Positions 22,739-29,561 of a DNA stretch of 32,757 bases are shown one piece after another (position 1 is the first letter of the stretch; every line of letters begins with the position of its first letter). Made by a program: the position numbers and the translations under genes. This DNA is from Candidatus Levybacteria bacterium RIFCSPHIGHO2_01_FULL_38_26. Lineage in GTDB: Bacteria > Patescibacteriota > Microgenomatia > Levybacterales > UBA12049. The notes below the pieces were generated by a model, which saw nothing but the letters and a program-made list of their open reading frames with translations, was not told where the DNA came from and ran no database searches. The DNA is taken from contig MFNO01000034.1 in assembly GCA_001782075.1 (NCBI GenBank), forward strand, positions 1 through 32,757, given 5' to 3'.

Positions 22739-23401
22739 ATGCTACGGATAGAGAAATTTGATTTTTTGGTTTCTGTTTACATTTTTTGTATATGCGTTTC
22801 AGAGCTGATGGGCGCGAAGACATTTCCGCTGGTTAATCTCTTTGGCTACCAACTAAACGCGAGCGTCGCAATTTTTGTCCTGCCGCTTATTTTCACAATA
22901 AACGACATAATCACAGAGGTTTACGGCAAAGAAAGAACAAGAAGCGTAATAAGGTCAGGACTTATCATAATAGGATTTATTTTGATATTTTCTCTTTTTG
23001 CAACGTCTCTTCCTCCATCCGTCAGATTTGAAAATTCAGAGTCAGCATACGACATAGTATTTGGGTTATCTGCTCGTATTGCAGCAGCTTCGCTTACTGC
23101 TTTTGCGATTGCCGAATTTTTGGATGTTTTTATATTTGTCAAAATAAGACAGGCTTTTGGGAAAAAAGCGTTGTGGCTTCGAAATAATGCCTCTAATTTT
23201 ATCTCCCAATTTGTAGACACAACTATTTTTATGTTCCTGGCTTTTTATGCTTTTGACAAACCATTTGATAATAATATTATTTTTTTAGTAAGCCTTATTC
23301 TTCCATATTGGCTTTTAAAATGTTTTATGTCGGTTATAGAAACACCTCTTGTGTATGTAGGCGTGCAATGGCTGAAAGCAAAAAATACTAGGGTATCCTA
23401 G
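22739..23401 (+). CDS. VUT/YhhQ family queuosine-precursor transporter
   Basis: This 220-residue protein has about six membrane segments. The family signature is clear: ELMGAKTFPLVNLFGYQLNA, ASVAIFVLPLIFTINDIITE, VYGKERTRSVIRSG and the later FVDTTIFMFLAFYAF. Relatives import preQ0/preQ1 for queuosine made on tRNA. Extended -10-like TGATAAAAT (22724-22732) ends 6 nt before the ATG, giving a leaderless arrangement. It is not functionally linked to the copper genes as far as I can see. Confidence 0.9.
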   Translation: MLRIEKFDFLVSVYIFCICVSELMGAKTFPLVNLFGYQLNASVAIFVLPLIFTINDIITEVYGKERTRSVIRSGLIIIGFILIFSLFATSLPPSVRFENSESAYDIVFGLSARIAAASLTAFAIAEFLDVFIFVKIRQAFGKKALWLRNNASNFISQFVDTTIFMFLAFYAFDKPFDNNIIFLVSLILPYWLLKCFMSVIETPLVYVGVQWLKAKNTRVS

Positions 23402-23430
23402 GGTGCAGCCTTGTAGTCACCCCTGGGGTG
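23388..23430. repeat. Competing small hairpins/direct repeat after VUT transporter gene
   Basis: CTAGGGT occurs twice (about 23388-23403). GGGTG (23401-23405) can pair with CACCC (23418-23422), and CACCCC (23418-23423) also pairs with GGGGTG (23425-23430). The two alternatives compete; no T-run is seen. Confidence 0.4.
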
Positions 23431-23450
23431 TCTGAAGCACTGTATGTTTT

Positions 23451-23981
23451 ATGAAAGTTATCTTGGTCGCGGTTTCTTCTGTCAATGGAAAGCTGACAAA
23501 AGGGAATGAAACCAATATTTATACTTGGGCGTCGAAAGAAGACTCCGAAATATATTTCTCTTTGATAGAAAAACACAATTTGATTGTGATGGGGAGCAAG
23601 ACTTATGAAGCAGCTCGAAAAATTATCAAACTTAAGGCTGATAAATTAAGAATTGTCCTGACAAGAAATCCTGAGAAATTTAAAGACGATATTGTCAAAG
23701 GAATGCTGGAGTTTAGCAGCGAGTCTCCAAGAGAACTTATTAATCGATTGGGAAAACAAGGATATACAAAAATGTTATTAGTTGGAGGAGTAGAGATTAA
23801 CACAATTTTTTTGAAAAATTCTCTTGTTGACGAATTGCAATTGACAATCGAACCACTGATCTTTGGACAGGGTAAAAATTTAGTTTCAGATGAAGAGCTA
23901 GATTTATCATTAGAGCTTATTAACATTAAAAAACTAAACAAGAAAGGCACGATACATTTAATATATAAAGTTAATAAGTGA
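23451..23981 (+). CDS. Dihydrofolate reductase/RibD C-terminal-like protein
   Basis: This 176-residue protein has the DHFR/RibD reductase fold: MKVILVAVSSVNGKLTKGNE, LIVMGSKTYEAARKII, TKMLLVGGVEINTIFLKNSLVDEL, EPLIFGQGKNL. The family reduces folate- or pterin/pyrimidine-type substrates with NADPH. The lack of standard DHFR residues and of other folate genes leaves the substrate open. Its stop overlaps the small ORF at 23978 by 4 nt. Confidence 0.82.
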   Translation: MKVILVAVSSVNGKLTKGNETNIYTWASKEDSEIYFSLIEKHNLIVMGSKTYEAARKIIKLKADKLRIVLTRNPEKFKDDIVKGMLEFSSESPRELINRLGKQGYTKMLLVGGVEINTIFLKNSLVDELQLTIEPLIFGQGKNLVSDEELDLSLELINIKKLNKKGTIHLIYKVNK

Positions 23982-24169
23982 AATCAACAAAAACATTTCT
24001 TCTTTATTTCAAATTTCCTATAGGAAGACTTGACAGCGATAATGCCTTTGATTTGCTTATGGATTTTGAAGATATTTTAAGAGAAATTGTCGAATCTTCG
24101 TATGTTCCATGTTTACCAGGATCATATGTACTGAAGGATGCAGATAGAGAAAAGTATATTTTTATTTGA
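23978..24169 (+). CDS. Small protein, unknown (63 aa), coupled to DHFR-like gene
   Basis: GTG at 23978 overlaps the previous stop (GTGA). The 63 residues read MKSTKTFLLYFKFPIGRLDS, then FDLLMDFEDILREIVESSY, then a C-terminal LKDADREKYIFI. It is mixed alpha/beta with no membrane segment. I recognise no family. The abrupt ending may mean a truncated longer domain. The coupling makes expression likely. Confidence 0.55.
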   Translation: MKSTKTFLLYFKFPIGRLDSDNAFDLLMDFEDILREIVESSYVPCLPGSYVLKDADREKYIFI

Positions 24170-24180
24170 AGTTTTATATC

Positions 24181-24206
24181 AGTTCAATAGTTCGAACTAT
24201 TGAACT
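24181..24206. repeat. Perfect 26-bp palindrome
   Basis: The 26 bases at 24181-24206 equal their own reverse complement; each half is AGTTCAATAGTTC or its complement. It lies in the 133-nt gap after the small ORF and 60 nt before the 24266 promoter. Candidate roles are an operator or a bidirectional terminator hairpin, though no T-run follows. Confidence 0.7.
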
Positions 24207-24265
24207 ATAAATAAAGCATCACAAATTTCGCTCCAGCAGAAATTGCGCGGTTTTCTTGTTCCTAA

Positions 24266-24294
24266 TTGACAAAGCAACTTAGTCTATGTAACAA
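24266..24294 (+). promoter_or_regulatory. Promoter for leaderless gene at 24303
   Basis: TTGACA (24266-24271), a 17-nt spacer, and TAACAA (24289-24294), 8 nt before the ATG. The -35 is consensus and the -10 is weak. Confidence 0.55.
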
Positions 24295-24302
24295 TTTTTG
24301 TA

Positions 24303-24956
24303 ATGGAGAATAATATTGGTACAGATCCTATTCAACAGCCATCTGTTCCTCAAAGTTCACCCCACTCTTCAAAAACATTTATCATTCTTATTGTAGTAAT
24401 TCTTATTGCGGCAGTTGGGATGGGAGGATATTTTCTTGGAGCCAACCAAAATCAAGTTGTTCAGCCCCCAACTCAACCAATTGTCCCAGCCACTCAATTT
24501 TCTCCAACCCCAGTTGATGAAACTGCAAACTGGAAAACATATACGAACACAAAAGTTGGTTTCCGAATTAAGTATCCCTCTCGTTATTCAAAACCAACTG
24601 TTCCGGGCAGCGATGGACCAATGGATACCGATGGAAATGAAGACAACATTTCTATAGTGTTTGGCGATGATTCGTCAGACCAAATTACCTTAAGTGTTAT
24701 TCCATTCAATGGCAATATAAATCAACTACTAGAATTTATTAACAGTCCAGATGCTGAAGTATCATTAATAAAAAGTCTGAAGGCCGATGGTCAAGATGCA
24801 TTCTGGTATCTTATAAAAGATGAGTATGAGCTTGAACCTTATTCCTATATTCTTTTTATAGGAAAGGACCACGGATTTACTCTTGAGCCACAAAATACTA
24901 ATTATTCTAAAGAAGAAATTGAGCTTATGCTCTCCACCTTCAAATTCACTAACTAA
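24303..24956 (+). CDS. Membrane-anchored extracytoplasmic protein, unknown
   Basis: This 217-residue protein has a cytoplasmic Pro/Ser-rich N-terminus, one membrane segment (26-46), a Pro/Thr/Gln linker and an extracytoplasmic domain beginning WKTYTNTKVGFRIKYPSRY. The domain start resembles PsbP-like or Cu-resistance-type beta proteins common in CPR bacteria, but function is unknown. The Thr-Pro/Gln linker resembles those of the C39-like and hydrolase genes. A promoter at 24266 and a repeat element at 24961 flank the gene. Confidence 0.75.
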   Translation: MENNIGTDPIQQPSVPQSSPHSSKTFIILIVVILIAAVGMGGYFLGANQNQVVQPPTQPIVPATQFSPTPVDETANWKTYTNTKVGFRIKYPSRYSKPTVPGSDGPMDTDGNEDNISIVFGDDSSDQITLSVIPFNGNINQLLEFINSPDAEVSLIKSLKADGQDAFWYLIKDEYELEPYSYILFIGKDHGFTLEPQNTNYSKEEIELMLSTFKFTN

Positions 24957-24960
24957 ACCC

Positions 24961-25041
24961 TTGTCATTGCGAGGCTGAAGGCCGAAGCAATCTGTGTAAT
25001 GTAAGGTCGCTATGCTTGTTCATGCTTACTCGCTATGACAA
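24961..25041. repeat. MITE-like element with 13-bp terminal inverted repeats
   Basis: TTGTCATTGCGAG (24961-24973) and CTCGCTATGACAA (25029-25041) are inverted repeats with one mismatch, 81 bp end to end. The first half continues GCTGAAGGCCGAAGCAATCT. This TCATTGCGAG...GAAGCAATCT pattern recurs as a dispersed palindromic repeat in many unrelated bacterial genomes. It lies just after the 24303 gene stop. Confidence 0.75.
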
Positions 25042-25094
25042 TACTCCAATACTACCAAGTATTAAAGTTTTGTTCAGATTTGTTCCAAAGCAAG

Positions 25095-25355
25095 TTATAT
25101 ATCTATATCTCCTGGGGGAATGTCGAGGGGTTCGTTTGGAAGCCTGCGTCTTAGTTCTTCTAGTTGATTTGGAGTTAGGCTACTTGGAATTCTTCTGCTA
25201 ACAAGATACAAGCAGACATCATCAACAACGCCTTCGCAACTGTATCTTCCCAACATCTCTGTTTTTGGGAATCTACATCCAGATTCTTGACTCCAAAAAC
25301 GGCAATTTCTGCCAAGGTTTTCTTCTCTGGGCGAAAAACGATCACGCTCTCTCAT
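25095..25355 (-). CDS. Small Cys-containing protein, unknown (86 aa)
   Basis: This minus-strand ORF of 86 codons starts MRERDRFSPREENLGRNCRF and continues SGCRFPKTEMLGRYSCEGV and VDDVCLYLV. Four cysteines could bind a metal. The C-terminus is Leu/Arg/Pro rich. TGTAAAAT lies about 12 nt before the ATG on its strand. The opposite strand here only offers an N-terminal extension of the adaptor gene without family features, so I prefer this ORF. Function unknown. Confidence 0.55.
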   Translation of the reverse strand: MRERDRFSPREENLGRNCRFWSQESGCRFPKTEMLGRYSCEGVVDDVCLYLVSRRIPSSLTPNQLEELRRRLPNEPLDIPPGDIDI

Positions 25356-25385
25356 GTGCTTTCGGTAATTTTACACTATTTTTGT

Positions 25386-25391
25386 TATAAT
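25386..25391 (+). promoter_or_regulatory. -10 element before adaptor gene
   Basis: Consensus TATAAT (25386-25391) lies 6 nt before the ATG at 25398, supporting that start and a leaderless message. No good -35 was found. Confidence 0.55.
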
Positions 25392-25397
25392 TTCATC

Positions 25398-26594
25398 ATG
25401 GGTAGAATGTTTGGTCGTTTCAAAAAGTTGTCTTTAAAGAAAAAAATTGTTGTTATCACAGTTTTGATTTTAGTTATATTTTTTGTTTGGGGCAGAATTA
25501 GTGGAGGAGGAACTGATAATTACATAATCGGTGAGGTTTCACGCTCAACAATTACTCAAACCGTGGCAGAAACAGGAAATATAGAAGGCGGAGCAAGTGT
25601 AGCCGTAACTTCACCATCAACAGGTATCGTAGAAGAAGTTTATGCAGGTAATGGAGACGGGGTAAATGTAGGTGACCTTCTGTTCAAAGTTCAAAGCAGT
25701 GCTACAGAGCAGGAAAAATCACAAGCCTACTCAAACTATCTTACCTCTGTTTCTACTCTTAACGTTGCTAATTCAACTGCAAATAGCCTGAAATCCACAA
25801 TGCTTTCTAAATGGAAGACTTTTTATGATCTTGCCACAAATTCTACTTATGAGAATGATGACGGTACACCAAAAGATGAAAATAGAATTCTGGTTGAATT
25901 CAACACGGCAAAAGAAGACTGGCTGAGTGCTGAGGCAAAATACAAAGACCAACAAACAGCAATAGCTCAGGCACAAGCTGATGTAAATTCAAAATGGATT
26001 TTGCATCAGGCAACTCAAAATGCACAAGTAAAAGCCACTGTCAATGGAATTATTGCTAATCTTGCAGTTGCGGTAGGGGGCTCGGTTAAGTCAAACGACA
26101 CAACACTTGTCATTATCTCAGAAAGCAAAGAGCAGTTTGTTAAAGTGGCAATAAATGAAATTGATATACCAAAAATCAAAGAAGGACAGCAAGCAGAAAT
26201 CGACATAGACGCAATCGATGGCAAAAAATTCAAAGGCGAAGTTGCGCGAGTTGACAAAGTCGGAACCAATACGCAAGGAGTAATTACTTACAGTGTTTAT
26301 GTTACACTTGTTGATTCGGATCCATCTTTGCGCGACCAAATGACAGCCAATGTAGAGATACATACAGATACCAAGAGAAATGTTCTTTCAGTCCCAAATA
26401 GCGCGGTGAAGCCATACCAGGGTGGAAGAGCGGTTCAGGTTCTGGACGGAAAGGAGTTGACGAACATTCCCGTTACGGTTGGCATCAGAGGAGATGAGCG
26501 GACGGAAATAGTCAAAGGCCTTGAAGAAGGACAAGAAATAATAGTTGGGGAGAAAAATGGAAATAGTCAAAGTCGCGGACCTTTTGGTTTTTGA
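25398..26594 (+). CDS. HlyD/MacA-like efflux adaptor
   Basis: This 398-residue protein has a basic N-terminus, one membrane helix (about 18-32), a lipoyl/barrel-sandwich half (TVAETGNIEGGASVAVTSPS, GIVEEVYAGNGDGVNVGD), a coiled-coil-like helical hairpin (about 100-190), the second half (VKATVNGIIANLAVAVGG) and a beta-barrel region (VKVAINEIDIPKIKEGQQAE). It should link the ABC transporter to its substrate outside the membrane. I place the start at ATG 25398, because upstream codons to 25287 lie across the opposite-strand ORF and a TATAAT is 6 nt before 25398. The ABC ATPase gene follows after 15 nt. Confidence 0.88.
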   Translation: MGRMFGRFKKLSLKKKIVVITVLILVIFFVWGRISGGGTDNYIIGEVSRSTITQTVAETGNIEGGASVAVTSPSTGIVEEVYAGNGDGVNVGDLLFKVQSSATEQEKSQAYSNYLTSVSTLNVANSTANSLKSTMLSKWKTFYDLATNSTYENDDGTPKDENRILVEFNTAKEDWLSAEAKYKDQQTAIAQAQADVNSKWILHQATQNAQVKATVNGIIANLAVAVGGSVKSNDTTLVIISESKEQFVKVAINEIDIPKIKEGQQAEIDIDAIDGKKFKGEVARVDKVGTNTQGVITYSVYVTLVDSDPSLRDQMTANVEIHTDTKRNVLSVPNSAVKPYQGGRAVQVLDGKELTNIPVTVGIRGDERTEIVKGLEEGQEIIVGEKNGNSQSRGPFGF

Positions 26595-26609
26595 TTTTAA
26601 TAAAAAGAC

Positions 26610-27308
26610 ATGCCTAAAAATGGACAACCTCTTATACATTTGCAAGACATAAAAAAATATTACCTTCTTGGAGACGGAAGTCACTATAAGGCTCTAAATG
26701 GAATTACTCTAAAGATCGAAAAAGGAGAATTTATAGCAATCATGGGACCATCGGGATCTGGAAAATCAACTCTAATGCATATTCTAGGAGCGCTTGATGT
26801 ACCAACAGGAGGAAAATATTTTTTTAATGGAAAAGATATCGGAAGCTTTTCAGACGATGAGTTAGCAGAGATTCGAAACCGCGAGATAGGTTTTGTTTTT
26901 CAAGCATTTAATTTACTCGCAAGAACAACTGTTTTTAAAAATGTGGAGCGTCCCATGATGTATTCAAATATTCCGCGAAAAGAGAGAGAAGAGAGAGTAA
27001 TGGAAGCATTAAGACTGGTAGACCTTTCTGATAAAGCGCATAGTCTGTCAAACAGAATTTCCGGCGGACAAATTCAACGAGTGGCTATCGCACGCGCTCT
27101 TATAATGGATCCATCTGTTATTTTAGCTGACGAGCCGACAGGAAATCTGGATACCAAAACGTCTGTTGGAATAATGAACTTTTTAAAAGAATTAAACAGG
27201 AAGGGAAGAACCATTATCGTTATCACACACGAGGAAGATATAGCAAGATTTGCGAGAAGAAGAATAAGATTGGTGGATGGGAAGATTTTATCAGACAAGA
27301 GAAATTGA
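26610..27308 (+). CDS. ABC transporter ATP-binding protein (MacB/LolD type)
   Basis: This 232-residue ATPase has Walker A GPSGSGKST (46-54), a Q-loop in FVFQAFNLLARTTVFKNVE, signature ISGGQ (150-154), Walker B VILADEPTG (170-178) and switch His207 (VITHEED). This is the LolD/MacB/FtsE-like branch, partnered with the permease at 27397. It drives mechanotransmission or export of a peptide, lipoprotein or drug; the substrate is unknown. Its stop lies inside the structured spacer at 27305-27376. Confidence 0.93.
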   Translation: MPKNGQPLIHLQDIKKYYLLGDGSHYKALNGITLKIEKGEFIAIMGPSGSGKSTLMHILGALDVPTGGKYFFNGKDIGSFSDDELAEIRNREIGFVFQAFNLLARTTVFKNVERPMMYSNIPRKEREERVMEALRLVDLSDKAHSLSNRISGGQIQRVAIARALIMDPSVILADEPTGNLDTKTSVGIMNFLKELNRKGRTIIVITHEEDIARFARRRIRLVDGKILSDKRN

Positions 27309-27376
27309 CCTAATTGATCTAATTAACCTAATTTCTAAACTTGGCGTTGGAAACGATTAGGTCAATTAGAAATTAG
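27305..27376 (+). repeat. Interleaved inverted repeats (pseudoknot topology) in ABC operon
   Basis: TTGACCTAAT (27305-27314) pairs with ATTAGGTCAA (27356-27365), and CTAATTTCTAA (27328-27338) pairs with TTAGAAATTAG (27366-27376). The order A-B-A'-B' permits either two alternative hairpins or an H-type pseudoknot. The sequence is built from CTAATT-like units. It lies between the ATPase stop and the permease start and could set their expression ratio. Confidence 0.65.
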
Positions 27377-27396
27377 TAATTAGAAATTTTCAGGAT

Positions 27397-28614
27397 ATGG
27401 AATATAGAGAATTATTTTTAGAAGCAATTCAGTCACTGCGAAAAAATGTTTTAAGAACAGGGTTAACTATGCTTGGCATTGTTATAGGTATCTCGGCTGT
27501 AATTCTTATTGTTTCTATTGGCCAGGGAGCAGTGCAGTTTATCACCAACGAATTGACTACATTTGGTACTAATTTTTTCCAGATAAATCCGGGGACTAGT
27601 GCAGTAGCCCAATTTGCCGCCGGTCCGAAAAACCTCACTCTTGACGACGCAGAGGCAATAGAAGCTGACTCATCGTTAACAAATGTTGAAACAGTTATTC
27701 CTTTTGCCGCGGCAAACGTTGGAGTTACGGCAAATGGAATAGACAAAAATCTTCTCATTTACGGAATGAACCATAAAGCTGTTGAGATGTTAAACCCGAC
27801 TATTTTAAGCGGAGAGTTTTTAGCAGAGGAGCACATATTGACTTCAGCAAGAGTAGCGGTGATGGGAAAAGACGCGGCTTCTGATTTTTTTGGGCAAGAT
27901 TCTGATCCAGTAGGTGAGATCATAAGAGTTGACAACAAGCCGTTTAGAGTGATAGGGGTTATAGAGTCATCGAGCGGATTTTTTGGAGGATTTTTCAATA
28001 ATACTATTTATATTCCAATAGAAGTTGCCCTGAACCAAATAATTGGTCCAGACGAGGGAATTCAGGAGATAGACGTTGGAGTTTATGATACGGATTTGAT
28101 TGATCAGACAATGGAGGATGTAAGAATTCTTTTGCGAGATCGTCATAATCTTGATATAGAGGATGAAGACGATTTTATTATGCAAAGTTTTCAGGACGCT
28201 CTCTCGACTGTGCAGACAATAACAGGTCTTCTGACTCTGGTTGTCGCGGCGATTTCCGGGATTTCTCTGGTGGTTGGAGGAGTTGGCGTTATGAATATAA
28301 TGTTAGTTACTGTAACAGAGAGGACAAAAGAAATCGGTCTTCTTAAAGCAATCGGAGCCAAGCAAAAAGATATTTTGTCTCAATTTTTGATGGAGGCGGT
28401 TGTGATTACTCTTATTGGCGGAATTGTCGGAATCGCAATTGGAATTTCCGGGGCTTTTTTAATAACTCTTTTTGTCCCCATACCATTTGTCGTAAATATA
28501 CCATCTGTTATTGTCGCGGTAGGAGTTGCTATACTTGTAGGAGTAGTTTTTGGTCTCTATCCTGCCCGCCGCGCAGCCAAACTTTCACCAATTGATGCGT
28601 TGAGATATGAATAG
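27397..28614 (+). CDS. MacB-like ABC transporter permease
   Basis: This 405-residue protein has the MacB layout: an N-terminal helix (about 20-45, LRTGLTMLGIVIGISAVILI), a large extracytoplasmic domain with ERTKEIGLLKAIGAKQKDIL in the following cytoplasmic loop, and three C-terminal membrane helices (about 274-300, 329-356, 370-390) ending in YPARRAAKLSPIDALRYE. It is the partner of the preceding ATPase and adaptor. No TolC gene is seen, which suits a one-membrane cell. Its stop overlaps the next gene by 8 nt. Confidence 0.92.
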   Translation: MEYRELFLEAIQSLRKNVLRTGLTMLGIVIGISAVILIVSIGQGAVQFITNELTTFGTNFFQINPGTSAVAQFAAGPKNLTLDDAEAIEADSSLTNVETVIPFAAANVGVTANGIDKNLLIYGMNHKAVEMLNPTILSGEFLAEEHILTSARVAVMGKDAASDFFGQDSDPVGEIIRVDNKPFRVIGVIESSSGFFGGFFNNTIYIPIEVALNQIIGPDEGIQEIDVGVYDTDLIDQTMEDVRILLRDRHNLDIEDEDDFIMQSFQDALSTVQTITGLLTLVVAAISGISLVVGGVGVMNIMLVTVTERTKEIGLLKAIGAKQKDILSQFLMEAVVITLIGGIVGIAIGISGAFLITLFVPIPFVVNIPSVIVAVGVAILVGVVFGLYPARRAAKLSPIDALRYE

Positions 28615-29482
28615 CTTTCAACAAAACTCTCTAAAAAAACATGAGTTAATTCTTGGATTGAGCGGATTGTTTTTATTTATCTTTTCGACTTATGCATGGC
28701 TAACAATCGGAAATGTGCTTTTCGTAATACTTCATTTGTTTGGAATGTCGGTTTTTTTAGAAGCGTTGGTAACCGTTGTAGGAATCAGGAATATTTTTAA
28801 TGATACTCCAAAAAAACTTAAATATCTTTTAAAAATATTTTTGTTGGGTGGTATAGTTGGGATAGTATTTTTTGATTTTATTTCAGTTTTTCTTTTCGGT
28901 ATCTGGGAGTACGATCGAATTTTTTCACCAAGCGAAAACATTCTTGTCTACATTTTCACAGCTTTTCCAGCATGGGGATTTTATTTTTTAATATTTCATC
29001 AGAGCTATCAATTGTTTCACAGAATAATACATAGAAAATATCATTTTAGGGATAGAAAAATTCAAAAATACTCTGCATGGATTGGAGTTTCCGGAATAGC
29101 ACTATTTCTAATAGGCGTTACTCTCCCGAAGTTAAATATTGAACCATTTATAGCAGCTACTCTTGCTGCATTTGGTGGTTGGTTTATCCTAGAAGGATTT
29201 GAACTTTCTAGAAAAAGACCAACTCTACTATCGGATATAGTAAACGGAAATTTTCGTCCTCTTGTCGCAATTGTTTTGGGAGCTATAATTTTAGGTTTTA
29301 TTTCAGAATATACAAACCTTGTCGCACCAGTTCAGCAATGGAATTACTATGGAATACCATTTGAGAACATCGCAATTGCTGGAATACCTGTTTTACTTCT
29401 TATTTCTTGGTCTTGGATGTATATTGTTTTTCTATCTCTTGAAAACGTAACGCTGATCAACAAAGAAGAATTTTGGGACTAA
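28607..29482 (+). CDS. Polytopic membrane protein, unknown
   Basis: This 291-residue protein has about eight membrane segments, with conserved-looking FGIWEYDRIFS, FPAWGFYFLIFHQSYQLFH and GIPFENIAIAGIPVLLLISW. I see weak resemblance to lycopene cyclase-type membrane proteins but cannot assign it. It overlaps the MacB-like permease by 8 nt, so it is very likely in the same operon and may be part of the export system or its substrate pathway. Confidence 0.75.
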   Translation: MNSFQQNSLKKHELILGLSGLFLFIFSTYAWLTIGNVLFVILHLFGMSVFLEALVTVVGIRNIFNDTPKKLKYLLKIFLLGGIVGIVFFDFISVFLFGIWEYDRIFSPSENILVYIFTAFPAWGFYFLIFHQSYQLFHRIIHRKYHFRDRKIQKYSAWIGVSGIALFLIGVTLPKLNIEPFIAATLAAFGGWFILEGFELSRKRPTLLSDIVNGNFRPLVAIVLGAIILGFISEYTNLVAPVQQWNYYGIPFENIAIAGIPVLLLISWSWMYIVFLSLENVTLINKEEFWD

Positions 29483-29561
29483 AAAGTGGATTGAATATCG
29501 TTGGCGATTATGAGTAAAATCCTCATTGATTTATACTCCTGAAAGCTTCATACTATTTTCG

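Noticed and set aside
25287-25397. N-terminal extension of the HlyD/MacA-like adaptor
   Set aside because: The 37 extra codons have no signal or domain features and overlap an opposite-strand ORF; the TATAAT at 25386 lies 6 nt before the ATG at 25398.
29526-29561. TTG start of trehalose synthase twelve codons upstream
   Set aside because: TTG would be a rare start and the extra residues are not seen in the family; ATG at 29562 follows a -10-like TACTAT.
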